A stretch of DNA of 64,000 nt from Linyphia triangularis (Eukaryota > Arthropoda > Arachnida > Araneae > Linyphiidae), in contig OZ021727.1 of assembly GCA_963978545.1 (NCBI GenBank), positions 48,273,385 through 48,337,384 of the forward strand, given 5' to 3'. Below the pieces are notes generated by a model, which searched no databases, was not told the DNA's origin, and saw nothing but the letters and a program-made list of their open reading frames with translations. Within the stretch, counting starts at the first letter, position 1. Each line of letters begins with the position of its first letter. The translations under genes and the position numbers were made by a program. Shown here piece after piece: positions 12,101 to 27,740 of the stretch.

Positions 12101-15100
12101 CTTTATTTTTCTTGCAGTTTTCTTACAGTAGTACATTAATTACATACAGATAAAGCTATACGAAAATAACAATCTATAACCAAATTAAATTTTGTTAGTT
12201 TATACTGTTATTTATAGTTAGTTTATAGGGTTATATACCTTTGACTGTAACATGAGTAACCAAAAACATAAAAATAATTTATTAAAAATAAGTTCAAGTT
12301 AAAAAATTAAATTAAACCTGTCAGATGTCTTTATTATCTACTGAGATTGACTCTGAAAGTTTTAAGTGGATGTATGCAAAATAACAAAAGTAATTTAAAA
12401 TTTAAATATGTAACATGAGTGACTATTTTATCATACTTAATATCAGTAACCACTATAAGTCATATGTAACACCACTCGTGAAACTGATCCATTAATATTG
12501 TGTGCTATTTTTCATCTATAAAAATTATTTTAACTATTTAGAATAGAAACACCAAACATTTTTAATGATGTTTCAACCAAACTAAAAGAGTAATCTAAGA
12601 ATAATAGTGTCAAGCTTGCTTTCAATTTGTTTTTCTTTATAGGAGCTCAAGAGTTGAAATAAAAGAATAGCTGATTTTTAAATGTATCTGTAATGCTTGT
12701 AATTATAATAATTCATCAGTTAAGAAGAAAACTTAAATTTAAATTCTTTATTTGATTCTTTTTTTTCTGATAATAATATTAGTAAAATTAATATTTAGTG
12801 TAAATAAAATATTAATTTAACTATAGTATTAATAACATCAAAAATGGTATACAATGAGGAATTTAAATTAAAAGTTTGTTTTGAACTTATGAATAATTGT
12901 GATAAAGAATTATGGACAAACATACTCCATATGAAAATAAATCTCCATTGCTAATAAATTGGGGGTTGTTGAGAGCCAAATGCCCAAACAATTTTATAAA
13001 ATAATTGGATGGTATGCCAAATGTATAATTATCTTATAATTGACACATTGTTCTTATCAGCATAAAATAAACTATATCAGTAAATGATATTGTAATGAGG
13101 GTGTTTTGCTAATGTTAACAGAATTTTTTTGAGTGCCTGTTAATAAAATCATATGCATGTTTAATAAATTATGTATAAGTATGGATGTTTCTGAAACTGC
13201 TGATTCATTTATAAACCTAGAATTTTAATGTAAGATTAAGGAAACTTAAACCAATTTTAACAGCAAAAAAGATTAAGCAAAATCAAACTTCTAAATCTTT
13301 GTCTTTGTAATGGTCTAATTGTTTGACATCTTTTAGGGTGTACTTTTCTGTACCTTTGAGTTCAACAACATCATGAAAAATGTCTTTTAAAGAACAAACA
13401 ACTTGAGAATCCTTGAAAAGATAAAATATATGCAGTAAAAAAAAAGCTTGAATACCATTGAACAGATACTGTATTATGATAATAAAATCAGAAAATTTTA
13501 TGGTATAATAATATTGCAAAAGGATAAAACAATGATAGTCAAAACTGGCTTGATTAAATATTTTAATATAAACTTAAACTTTGATATGATTTCTTTTACC
13601 AACATCATTTACTTATGATCCTAACAAATGGTTTGGTTAAAAAAATGCCCTAAAAAGAGATTGATAATTATATTTAAAAATATTTAGCATTAAATATCTT
13701 TTACAATATTAAACAAACCTTTTTTCGATAAAAAGCAAAGTTATTCTTTAAAAGTTGATTTAAATAAATATTTATAAAAAAAGTGTTTTGATGAAAAATT
13801 AAGTAATTTTTAGGGACTTTATATAAAACATTTAAAAAAGTTGATTTTAATTTACATGAAAAATCAGATACATCGTAGAAAAGTAAATACTCTTTTAAAA
13901 GTTATCAGAAATGAGCGTATTTTTTTAAAATAAAAACTTATCTACGCTGCCATTCTACAGAAAATACTAATAATAGGTGTTAATTCCTTGGTAGATTTTT
14001 TTCTTGGTAGATGATTACGCATATAACTCAATATATAAAGGTTTTAGAAACCAAATGTTTGAAACAATTTTTGTTTATAAAGAAAAACAACAGAATTTAA
14101 GTAAATATTTTGAATAAGTGTTTTTATTCATTACATATTATTAAAGGTTAGATTTCTGTTGTATGTTTAATAAAAAGAAATGAACAAAGAAAAAATAAAG
14201 CTGTCGATAAGTTTGTCTAATATTAAATATTATGATAAATAAGATAAACAAGAAAGTTAATGGTAATGTTTAAGGGTATTGATTTTGTTAAAATTCTTCT
14301 TCACTCTATTTGTGAGAGCAGTTAATTATTGTCGACAATGGACTTATCTAAGAACTGTTCTTTCGAAATTGAAATATTTAATTAATAGAGAAATGTTTTT
14401 GAAATCAGGTATTATGGGAGGAAATTTTAAGTTAAAATAGGAATTACTATTTATTAAAGTCTTCTCTCACTTTAACTTACTTCAGTTTGAATAGAATTAA
14501 CCATGTGTCTAATTTGTCGCTCTTTTGAAAGAATGCATTCTTCCATTTTCAGTCTTTTTGTTTTCATTAAATTATCCATATGAGACTTCCTTTTCATTAT
14601 TACATTTTCAATCTTTTTTTGTTTTAAATTAATTTCATCTTCAATTTGTTTGACTTTTATTTCATACACTCTATTTGTAAACGTCTAAAACAAAATGAAA
14701 AAAATTAATTAAAAAATGCGTTGCTAAAGCATTAAAATTGTAATTGTTTTAATAATTAATACAATGATATTTAGAATTATATATCATAAAAAAATATTAA
14801 AACTCTTAAAATGCTACTTTATACTGCATACTGCAGTACTGCATACTGCAGTTTCAACAAATTGTAAGAAGGTTAAGTAAACATAAAATGATAACCGTTT
14901 AAACAAAATTGACATCATGATTCATTTAAAAAACATTTTGTTAGTTCTATAATTTTTTGGTATGCTTATTTGTTTCATATGCAGGAGGAAAAAGTTATTA
15001 GTAATATTGTTGTGATAATTGAACTTGGTGTTACCTCCTCATTGAATTTTACATGTTTGCGGCTTGACGTAACAATGCCTGCGATGCCATAAAATAACTA

Positions 15101-18100
15101 TTGACAAAACAAATGGCACTACAAATTTTGACTCCCAATTTACCAGCTATATTACCACTGCAACACCATTAAATGCGTTGAAATAACTAAACAGCACCAA
15201 CGAATTTCCATAAGATTTTTTTAAGAATAAGAATAATAAGAATTTATTAGAAGAGTAATAATATTTTGTTATGACTTTTCTGGACAATATACTTTTCACT
15301 TTGCAGTATGCATAAAGTGGTAGGGATTTAACAGTCAATAAAATTAACATAAAAGAAAATATTGCTTAAACTCACCTCTACATTACTGCTTGACTTAGAA
15401 TCATGCACACTTTCCTTTTCTGAAGATGGAGGTGTCTACGAAATTAAAATATGTTATTTGAAAGCTTGCAATTCAATGCTCAAATATTTAAAGGTGATAT
15501 AAATAAAATGTCAATAATATGATAATACATTTTAAGAGTTTTCTAAATTATAATACTTTATTGCTAGAAAAGTGACTCATAACCTTTGAGGCTTGAAATA
15601 AATGTAGAAAAAAAAAAAAAAAAAAAAAAAACAAGAAAAAAAAAAAAAAAAAAAAAAAAAAAACAACAAGAAAGCAAAATAATTATAATTTAAGGAAACT
15701 CTTATGTAACTTTTGAGTTATATATGTATTTTTTTAATTAACAATGTTTTCTTATTTAACATAATTTCTAATCATTTTTGCATTAGTACCTCACAATTAC
15801 AATAGGTATATTTTATTCATCTACACCTGATGTATTAAAAAAAAATCAAAGCAATGAAAATAAAAAACCTAAGTAATGTGTATAAATCCAATCTGCTTAA
15901 AAATGTACACTAGCTGAAGCCAAATAAAATATTTCTTCTACTTTTTTATGAATTTTCCAGTCTTAACTTTAAAAATCTGCAAAAACTATGGAAAATCCGT
16001 ACAAAAGTTGGAATCCCTGCAGTTATCCTCGAAAGACTTCCTGTAAGCATTAGGTAGCCCATGGAACATCAGTCTATATTTTTATAGAATCTGATTAAAT
16101 TTAAGTTCATTATGAATGCATTGGCCTGCATTGACAATAAATGGCAGAAACTGTTCAAAAATTAATTTGAAAAGAGTTGAACCAAATCTGATTGTCAAAT
16201 ACTTCATATCGTACCAAATAATGAGTATTATCTTTTATTTGGTAACTCACCATTATTTAATTTAAAATGAGAAAGAAGTCAAACAATTTCCTCTTGCTGG
16301 CGATTTGCATCTTTTAAAAGTTGACAATAAATATTGTGTGATCAGTCACATAATATTTGTTACTAGATTGGTTCATTTTTAAAATATGGAAGTATTTTTC
16401 TCAAGTGAGGTAAAATCATCTGCATTTTTCCTCATTAAAAAATAAAGGAGCAGGGGCTTACCAAATAAAAAATAAAGCTCATTATTTGGCAAGTTATGAC
16501 ACTGGTAATCAGATTCCGTTCAGCTCATTCAAAGTAAATTTTTGTACAGTTTCTGCTATTTTTGTCCAAGCAGACCAGTACATTCATAATCTAATAAAAA
16601 TTTTCTACACTCTATAAGAAAAATTCAGCATGATGTTCCATGGAATGCAATTGCCTTTCTGTCTTTAACATTGTTTCATAATTAATTTGAAGTAAACAAA
16701 AATTATTTAAAATTATTTCATAAACATGTACAATCTAATTGATTAATGTATGTGAGTTCTGAGGTGTAACAAGTATTCCTTCCATTCTGGGATTTAATAA
16801 TAGCATCTTTATATGCAAGAATATTTATCCACGAGATTGATTGAATAGGGATTAATTCACAATAAATTACTTGCAAATCGAACACTTGGTCAAGAGTCAG
16901 TTTTTGTTCGAGATCTTTAAATTCTTCCAATATTTTTGCTGCTATATTAGGGCTTTTCTCTCCTCTTAGTCTATCAAAGTATGGGTTCAATTGTGTCAAA
17001 GAGGTAATCTGAAATAGTTTTAAAGTGCTTTAAAGTAATATAAACATCCATAAAAACATAATTCTAAACTACTACGATCCTTCTAAATTAACACAGATAA
17101 TTGCTTGAAGAAAACTTGATTAAAGGCTTTTCTAGAATATTCAAATGAATGATACACATATAAGATACATGAATGCTAAGCATACATATTTCTAAATTTT
17201 AAACAATATTTAAGTCAAGATAGCAGTAAAAATACAATTTACTTCATATACACATTCTTTCTTCTTAACTTTTGTCTGTGAAGAATTAGTTGCTACATTA
17301 TCAGCTCCAAGAACCTTTAAAATTAATAATTTTTTTATAAATGCTAAAAGGAAATTCAACTTTTCAATTCACTGTCAGTAAAAGTTAAGATCAAAATGAT
17401 CTGATCAGAAAAGTTAATATAAGGTATTTAATATAATCGAAAATTATTAATATAGTTAAAATATAATAATCATGAATTATAGAATACAGTAATATTTTTC
17501 TTAATTTAAGAATATATATACATTGTTAAATATTTGCAAAGATTGCAATAAAGCACTAAAACCTCAGCAGATTTTCCATGGGGTTTGGATTTGTGATGGA
17601 AAACCTCACACAGATAACTCAATTCTGGCTGCATCAAAAAAAATTTCATTTCTTTATCGTCAAAAAAATCTTGTTTACATAAGCTAGATGGAAAAAGATA
17701 TAGGTAATATTTGTGAATCGATACACTCATTATATGATTTAGTCTGGATTGAGGTAATTGCGTCAAAGTGCAAACTGTTTTTGGCTACACTGGAAAAGAT
17801 GATTTGGTCTTCAAAAGTGATCAGATAAGATAGAAACTATCTGAATATGTCAAGTGAACCTTATAAAAATAGATTTTTCTACAGGAAAATGTGACCATTT
17901 AATGATCCCATTCCACATAATCTGATTTGATACCAACATAGATTTACCTTAGATTTTACAACATAAAGAAAGCATAAATCTGAACCCTATGGAAAATCTG
18001 TATGCATATTCAACACAAATTATCCACGCAAATATTAAGCAATGTATTGTCGTAACAGATTAAGCAAATACATGACAAAAATGTAAAATTGAACACCTGG

Positions 18101-21100
18101 AAATATTTGTTTGCTGACATGTTGACTCAATGCTAAATCAAATTCACTATATTGTTCAAGACCACTGTAACTAATTTATATAATAACTACTTTTTTTCTG
18201 TTTTATTGACTATGCACTTAAACTTTCGTCTGATAGTCACAAAACTAAAAATTTAGTTTTTTATTTTACAAAAAACAATATCACATATTTATAAGGCTTA
18301 ACCTTTTATAAAATGCATTATGCATCATTGCATTAAACTTTGATGTTGAATAATTAATTTGAATATTAATTAAAAATGTATAAAAAACCATTGTGGCTTT
18401 AAACGTCTGTTGTTGACAGTATACATGTTTGAAAAGAGTAAAAACCATATGTTTCTATCATGGATTTTTATTTTAATAAGACATTCAAACAAACAAAAAA
18501 TTTATATTTTATAATTCAATAATATTGCATAAGATATCATCATCAGATGTGCAGATTCAAAAATTTTAGAATGAAATTGTATAGTCATGCGTTTCAACCA
18601 GAGGTCTCTACTGTACTGGCCATGAATTTTGGCAGAAATAAGCATTTGAAGAATGTTTAAGGGATCGGTCACATTATCGTTTTATACACAAGTAAAAACA
18701 GAGATCTCACATCAGCTATACTGACAAGGGCGCATTAATGTGTACTTCCATGATAGTTACCAATGTATGGATACAAGCTCCATGCTATTTCAAATTTTGA
18801 ACATAAAAAAATGGGAAAATCTTACTAACACTCTCTTGTAAAGAGAGGAATAGTCAAATTGTAGTCAGAAATTTAAAAAAATTGTTTAATAAATGTTGTA
18901 AGATATTACAACACCTTTTTGATGAGCAAGAAACTCTTAGGGGTTCAAAGATGGTAATTTTTATAATAGGAACTTCCTCACACCAAGTGGCGGAAGTGAG
19001 TCATTACCTTGACCTTCGTCGCACTCCTCCCACGCTTAGCAATTGAAAAAGGGGTTTATATTTAAATTGATTGGGTAAGAGAGAGCAAGTTTGAAGGGTT
19101 TAGCCAATCGGACTTGTTGGCGGGTTTTTGTCGAGTAAAGCTTGAACAAAAATTCTCCACTTTCTTCCCTGACACCCACCTACACAGAAGGTGCATCAGA
19201 AAATGCCCAGATAGACAAATGCCTAAAGATGTTGGGTAAGTCCCTTTTCTGTATACCTGCAATGTACCAATCTCTTTGCCAAACTAATTTCTAACTTAAT
19301 TTAAACGTACTTAAATATTATGTCAATCTTCTAGTTAATAAATGTTATCTGAAATAAATGTCTTTTGTTAAGTATACATGTCCTCTGTTCTGTTTCTTTG
19401 GAATTCAAGTGTTTAAATGTACCGAACCTCTAAGTGAGGGAGGAACTAAACAACTTAGGGATCACGAGCCACCTTATTATTTCTTTGAAATCATCCACCT
19501 CCCTCAGCTTAGAACAATTGGTGCTGTCAGGATTTTTTTTAATTACTATTGAACAAATTTGTTCTTTTAACTAAACGCTACGAATTCCGGGGAGAAAGGA
19601 CGGAGGACATGGAATAATGTATGCGAAAATCAGATCAATGCTTAAAAAGGGGGGGGAAAAAGAGATTTCATATGTTGTATGATACATCCAATTAAGTAAA
19701 ATTATAGTGGTAAATGCTATTAAGAACGGGAAAAAAAATACAGGAATTCAAAATAATAAATCAGGGCAAGAAAGAAATTAAATCGATAACTATGGCATAT
19801 AACGAAGAGTTAAGTGATAGTTTATATACAATGGAACGACAAACAGAAGAATCTTCAAGAAAAAAAAATCACAGCGCTTTTGTTAATTAATTTGACTCAG
19901 ATCTATGACGGAGAGCACGGCAACGATGAATGAGAATATTTTTTCGATCAATTCGAGAATATAGCACAATTGGCTAATTGGAATAATGAAGAAAAAATCG
20001 CAGGGAGGAACTAACCACTTAGGGATCACGAGCCACCTTATTATTTCTTTGAAATCATCCACCTCCCTCAGCTTAGAACAATAAAATTCATCAAGAATTG
20101 TATATATGAGAAGCCATATATTCGGGGTTCCAACTCAAATCACAGAATGAAAGTCAATGACTTTTAAGGACTAAAATCATGTTTTTTAAGGACCTTTGAA
20201 TTTTTTTTTTTTAGGCATCATGTCTGCATATAAATTTTTAATAAAGTACATTTTACCAAAAAATTTACAAGTTGGCGTATATATAATACTAATATGTCGG
20301 AGAATTCCGATGCTGTGCGGATAAGTGGCGGTCATGCGGGGATAGCAAGTCTGAGTTGTATTTTTATAAATTTTGCAGCTGGGCAAACAACATCTGCAAA
20401 AATTAAGGACTTTTAAGGACCTCTAAGCATTTTCAAGAACTTTTAAGAACCTCTAAGCATTTTCAAGTAATTTCAAGGCTTTTAAAAATATTAAACACCT
20501 TTAAACCATGGGAACCCTGTATAATTGAAGTAATAATATAGTAATTTTAAATAGCAGGATATACATGAAAGTAATTCATATTAGAAATAAGAATTTTTGG
20601 AAATAAGGATACAATTATTCTGAAAGAATTTCGTTAAAATTAAAAATGTTTCTATTGCTAGATACTTTAGCCTCATGAATGTCAACTCCAAGAATGTCCA
20701 TTTTCTTCCTTTGTATATCATCCTGAATGTTGTTTCTGCGAGCATCTCTTTCAAATTCCAGCTTCTTCATATTGAAAACATTCATAAACAAATGGTTGAA
20801 GTTAACAACAGCTTCCTGACCCTAAAAATAAATTTTATAACATTGATTATTATTTAATGAAACTTTGAAAAAGCTTCAAGGGTGTAGAATGAAACATATA
20901 TAGTGAAACATCATTAACATGAGCGGTTTTCTAGCTTCTATTAAATTTGATAGAAATTTTAATGATTTACATTCTTTTAACATAAAATCATACTCATTCT
21001 TTTACTAAAAATTATACTCATTTATTTCTATACCGTTTTGAAATTTTTTATAAAATAAAAATGTTTGTCTACAGTATCATCATTATTGAACAAAGGAACA

Positions 21101-24100
21101 CCTTTACATAGAGGAATACATATCTTACATAGTTGAATTTGCTGTTACCTCCTGATTGGACTTTTGGGAACAGTTTACTTTGGATGGTGAAAAAAACTTT
21201 AATTTAAAAAAAGTAATTAAAATTTTAATATTGTGGCTGTAACTTTCAACATTAGAAGTCTAAAACTACTTAGTCTACAATTTCTGTTTTCTGTCTTTAG
21301 GAAGTTATTTTCAATAGAGCAACAGACTTTGTTTTATTCATATAGAACAGGGGTTCCTAAACATTTAAACATTGCAATTCACTTTATCCTTGGTATATTG
21401 AATCTTATCAGAGATGGACATCACACATTCTTTCTGAGAGGTTTTATGTATCAAAAAGAAGCGTTTGTCAAGAAGTAGAGTTTATTTATTATTAAATATA
21501 ATTTTACAAAAAATATTTCAATTTAGACCTGTGTGATCTGTGTAACCCATTGTGGGTTGTGACCTACCACTTTGGAAAATGTTGGTATAGAAGTTGCTGG
21601 AATGTAGAGTAAATATTAAATAATTAAAACACTTTATCTTTTTTGTTAATAATACCTATACATACCCATATATAAAATGTATTTAGAGTGTTTTAAACCA
21701 TTGATTTAATAAGGCCTTCTAAGTTATCAGTTCTTCTAATATGAACATAGAATTAGATATATTAAAGAGGTTTATTAACTATACTATATGTTATTAACTA
21801 TACAAATTAAATCATAAATAAATATAAATTTTATTTAAAAATTTCAAACACTATGACTGGATATACAAATATGAAAAGAGTCGCACAACTTTTTAAGTCT
21901 ATTGATTAATTAATAAAGATTGATAATTAGAGGACTATTGTTAAGTTATTTATTCATCAGCAAATTTCTAAATTAAAGAGTAGTTACTTCAAGTTCATCA
22001 GTGCCTGACTTTTCAACAGATATTTCTTGCAAATCATTTATGTCCTGCAGCAGCCCTTCAATTTCAATCTTCAAATTTTCTAAGACATTACAATAAAGTT
22101 TGTGACAGGCCTCAACCACTTTTTTCCCCTAAAGTAAAATAATTAGTATTATTTATAAAAAAGTAAAGAACTAAAAAGAAAATAAATAATTATCTTTTAA
22201 ATTTGTCCAAATGTAGATTCTTGGTTTTGGTTTGTGCTCTCAACGACCTATACTTGTGCACAATAACAGCTAATCAGGCCGGGACTTATAGCTTAAAGTG
22301 GATTCCGAACCACAACGAACATTCATGTCTAACTCGGGATTCAAACCCAGCACCTTTAGCATGCAAAGCCAGAGCGCTAACCCCACAGTCATCAGGTGGG
22401 CGTAGATTCTTGATGTTATTTGAAAGTGGTAAGTGATCATGTTAAGTTAATAGTGTGGTGACATAAAACACTACAATAACAAGAAAATCCTTGTATTATA
22501 ATATTGGATAACAATATATTTTCCACATAAGGTTTGGACAATTTGTAATTAACATTCTTATCAATTATTTTATCTATTAATAAAATAAACATACCTTTAA
22601 TTCCAACTTATTTTGAATATAAACAAATTTTGATACTTCCAGTTGAAGCCATACAGAATCAGTATTATTTTTTTCTACAATGGCTTCTAGTGTTGGCGAG
22701 TATAATAAAATACTCATGCTACCCTATAAATCATAAATAATTAAATCCACTAACTAATTCACATTTTAATGCACAACATTTTTTGTATAAGCAGGCAGAA
22801 CAATATTTAAGCAGTATGGTACAAAAACCCAGTAAAAATATTTCATGACTTTTCAGAAGCATTTTGTTTATTTTAAAATTGTATTACAGTCAAAACCTGT
22901 TAATGCAAAGTCGAAGGGATTTCGGAAATTTTTCATGTTAACCGTCTAAACCTTTTTTTTTATTAAAGCAAATTTAAACTACTAACTACATGTGAGTACT
23001 TAATATTGCTGTTTTTAATTTATATCTTCTATTTTACCAGTCCACTTACGTTTCCATGCAGGCTTAAATTGGTTTACAGCAAAAGTTGCTTCAATATTTT
23101 CCTGATTCCATATTTGGCAGCAATTTCTTCTTTTTTTCCTCTTTTTAAAGAATTTATTATCTATTTCATTTAAAAATTTTTGCCTCATTTCTAACGATAA
23201 CGATTGCTGCTTCCGACTCATATTGACAAGATTCAACATGCAAATGCGACTGAATTAAGTTTCTAAACCTACTGCTGTATGCAGGACATCACAAAATCTG
23301 TTTACAGAGGAATGCCATCTAAATTTGCGCCAAAATTAGATAATTTCACAGCGATTTTCTTGAAATGTGATTACTCAGTCATTTTGCATGTTTCATATCG
23401 TTTCAACTGGAGGAAGGTTTTCGTAACACCTTTAAATTCAGTCTCAATTAATGAAGACCATCTAAAAAAAGTAGTTTGGAAAGCAGATTTGTTTTTGTCC
23501 GAAGTAGGATTTCATGTTAAATGAAGTTGTTTACGAAACATATTGTTACGTCACATTAAACTGTTAAGCGATTTTGAGTTAATGGGGTTTGTCTGCATTA
23601 TTTGGTAAATAAAAATATCAACAAAATATCAACAAATTTTCAGAATCCCAAATATTTCTAGAATAAAATCCCTTATTTCCAGATTTAACCACTTAGTATA
23701 GAAATTTATTAGTTAAAAATGTATTAGTATTATTAGTTAAAAATGTAATAGTACTATTTCTAGTTAAAAATGTATTAGTATTATTAGTTAAAAATACGTT
23801 AGTATTAATAGTTAAAAATGTATTAGTATTATTAACCATTCAGCTTTCAAAAATCACATACTTAGTATACCACATAAATTTAGTGATAAAACATTTAATT
23901 TAATATAAACAAACTATAAAACTTGTTTATATAAATATTTTATTTTGTATGCAATGAAACGTCAATGAAAAAATACTGCAAGTATCAATGATGTTTAAAC
24001 ACTTTTTCACATCAACATGTGGTGGTTAGCTATGTTTTCTTGGACAATTTACTGCAAAACTAAGCTTTAATTAGCAAAATACAATTAAAGAGAATTTTCT

Positions 24101-27100
24101 TCAAAAGTACACACATCGAGAATACTGTATTTGGTCACAATTTTTTTTATAGAATAGTTAGAATATAATAATTGAATCTTTGATCTTTTTAATCGCTATT
24201 GACAGTTTATATACATGGAGAGTTACAGATGGAATTTTGTAAAGTTTATTTATTAAATTTTAGTAAAATTCATTACAATTAAACTATATGTGCAACTTCC
24301 AAAAATTCCTGTCATGTAAAAACAGTATATTAGTTTCTACCATTACAAAATAGCAGGAAGATTTTTTTTAAATGATTTTTTTAATTCAAATTTTATTCAG
24401 TTTTTAAAATGTAAAAAAAAAAAAAAAAAGAAGGGGGGGGGGGAGGGTATCATTTAATAGTTTAAATATAAAACTGTAAAAAATATTACATAGTGCACAA
24501 GACTCCAATACATATTATGAAATAATGTACTGTTTCTTTCTTTACCTCTTCTTTCAAGGATTTCAATAGTTTGAGAATATACTGGACTTCAGTTTCTTTT
24601 TTTCCCAAACAAGAAATTAAATGCTTTCCGCAAGAAATCACAATGGGTACAATCTACATAAAAATAATTATAAGTTCTACAATAAAAATATTAAACTAAA
24701 AAGCAACTGCTAATATAAGATATCCATTACTTTTATAAAATTTTGAAAATACAAGTTAAAACTCCAAAACTGACATACCTCAGTTTCCAATGGCCACTGC
24801 TTCAAATCACTTTTCATAACTTTCACTCCACTTTCTCTTTCTTCAATGCCATTTTGCAAACACCTCTTGCAATGGGACAGTAGCTCAGTTTCCTTAGAGA
24901 ATAATTTACATTTATTTTAACATTAAAAATAAATTCTCAAGAACAATTTTATTAATTAGGTAGTATTAAAATTGCATACTTCTGCTGATCCCATAATTTG
25001 TAGATGAGATAATTCAGAAGTCATTACTTTTATTTCTTCTTCTCTTTTGTAAATAACATCAGTGATAACCTGTTCACACAAGCTAAAGATATATTTTTTC
25101 TGCAGCATCAAAGTGAAAAATAAAATAAATTTGTAATAAAAAAACAGCCTGAACTAAATATTAGATACATGTATTTTTCAATAATGAGGTAATGCTTCAT
25201 ATTTACAAATGTAAATTGATTGATCTAAGCAATTTAAAGACTTTCAGACAACTGAAGTATTTCAAATAAATAAATGCACCTTTATTGAAGTTGCACTAGT
25301 TTAAAGCTAATGCACTTTAATAAAAGAATATGCTTCAATAAAAAATTGTTTTAAAATGAATTCAAAGGAATTGCTTCAGAGTTCAAAAAATGTCATTTCA
25401 TCCTCTAAAACTTAAATACTTGAAAACATAAGTGCTGAAAGCATGAATACAATGGTATTGAATGTGTTTTATTACCAAGTAGTTCTTAAAGCAAATGAAC
25501 AGTAAATAACAAAGAAATTACTATATTAAAAATGAAATTCAGGCATAAAATATAACATATTTACCTCTTTGTATAAAAATTTAACTATGTGAGTAAGTCT
25601 AAGCAATTCATCTTCAATTGAATTTAGCGCATTGTTGTTTAAGTAATTGATTTCTTTTAAACACTCTTCACAAGTAATTGCAATATCCTGAAAGTAACGA
25701 TTATTATCCACATAACATTAATATATCAATTAATTGGCATAAAAATTATATAATATAATCAGTTAAATAATTATACCTTTATAAGTAACAACTATCATGC
25801 TTTTAGTTTGACTGAAAATCAACAGAATACCTAAATGAATCTACTTTAAATTTTGCATGAAGGTACAATACAAAATCTGAATGTTGATTATACATTTTTT
25901 CTAATTTATGCAAGTGGAAAAAATGCTAGTATCTTTTTGATATTGTGAAGTTCATTATAAATATGCACATATTTTTCCTCAAAAGTTACTGAGGACATTT
26001 ATATATTATTTCTCGATTGAACTCTTGAAAGCTTAATAGTAAAAGTTTCCTTCAACACTTCAAAAACTGCATGTCTTTTTAACTACTTCAATGAGATATA
26101 TGTGAAACTTGGAACAAATATTATCTCTCTATACTTACTTTGCATATTTTAAAATTATCTGAAAAAAATATTCACATACTGTAACAGAAACAAATTCCCA
26201 TACTTTTGATTAACCATTTTAAAATAATTCATTTTCTTCAATTCAAAGGTAACTTCAATGGTAACAAAGATTTCTCATTCAAGAATAAAATGTTTACTCC
26301 AATTAAGAACAATTCCAAATAATTTAATATTCAGAAGTATTTCAAATTAAGCCTAATTATCAAATAGACTTGCCTATTAAGAAGTAAAGCAAATATGATA
26401 AAGCTTAACAGAGGGTGGATATTAAAAATTTTAGAGTACTATTCCGAGATGCATGGTGTTTTTAGAATTGGTAAAAGTGAGTGAAACTTTGGGAACATTT
26501 TATTGAATGAATGCAGCCAAACTGCAATATCTATTTGGAACCAAAACACATCATGCAGTACATCTAATAATAATTTACTTATATTACTAGTTTTACTAAG
26601 TGAAGTTCTATTTCATTCTATTTGTAAAAATTATTTTTATAAAATACAAAATAAAGAATAAATAATTTTTTTTTTCTTAAATTTAGATTTGCATTGATGT
26701 TAAATAAATAAAAAATAATTTTATTGTTTAAATAGGTTAAGTTTTAACAACAATAGTGAAAATAACTTTAAAAATAAAATAAACTAATTTCTTCATAAAA
26801 CATTTAAATGATTAAGAATTCAAACAAAATTAGAGTGATATTTTTTTTTATACTTCTTTATTAACCTGTTCATCCAAAACCTTTGTGATTGATCCGAGCT
26901 CTACTTTTCTTTTTTCTTGAATGCTAAAGTAAGTTTCTTTGCAAGAATTGAGGATTTGTAATGACTGCAAAATATTATGTATGTACATTACATTAAAAGA
27001 AACAATATGTATCATACCACAACTAAATTAATTTACAGAGTTTAAATATAGCCTATTGTGCCTAAAATAACACCAGTTTGATAGCCAGAGACAAATATGG

Positions 27101-27696
27101 CAAAATTAACAATCTGTATAGATACACTTACATTTTTCTTAAAAATATTTACAAAAAAAATACAGTGCTGATTTTGAAGTTGCAGTGTGAATTAGATTAT
27201 TCAATGAAATGACTCTTTTTATTATTTCAAAACTGTACAGAATAGGGAACATTTCTTTTCTAAAAGAACTTGTTGCAACTAAATATATGTATTTATAACT
27301 TATATTTTTAACTTTACCTTTTTCCCTTTGTTATTTATGTATGTATTATGCATATTATTTATGTATATATATATTTATAAATAATTTCCACCATGTGCCC
27401 CAATCGCGTTTTTGTTGGCCGTTCGTAGTTTTTGTGCATGCATAACATGTCTGTTTTTTGTGATATAAGTACCATTTCAACACTTTTCAGGGTTTTCGCA
27501 TATGTTGAGCCTTTTGCAAATGGAAAAGGTAGGAGTTGCCATTTGAAAATTTCAAGTTTATGTAACAATGATAGTAACCGTGAATGCCATTTTGTTGCTA
27601 TTCACAGAATCCCAAGTTCATACCTGAAATCTCATCTCGATCTGTTGAACATAACGGAAGCTAGAGGTCCATATATCGGCAAAGTTTTTTATGACC

Positions 27697-27740
<44 letters not shown>

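Larger units (their letters stand above)
18894..20080 (+). mobile_element. Internally deleted LTR retrotransposon
   Basis: The 5' LTR spans 18894-19516, starting TGTTGTAAGATATTACAACA and ending AGAACA. A primer-binding-like site TTGGTGCTGTCAGGA follows at once. A short gag remnant lies at 19934-20002. At 20003-20080 the last 78 bases of the LTR recur, so everything between gag and the 3' LTR tail is lost. A 5-bp duplication ATAAA flanks the whole (18889-18893 and 20081-20085). The gag style suggests the Ty3/gypsy group. Confidence 0.85.

Noticed and set aside
13700..13740. A 27-base micro-exon (NNFAFYRKK)
   Set aside because: It fits phase 0-0, but the sites are weak and the sequence too short to separate from chance.
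26105..26170. An exon with a strong GTAAGT donor near 26105
   Set aside because: The nearest upstream AG gives a 20-base exon that would break the phase-0 series.
27432..27737. A 101-codon plus-strand gene
   Set aside because: It ends in a (TA)n tract at the edge of a transposon-like segment and shows no domain.
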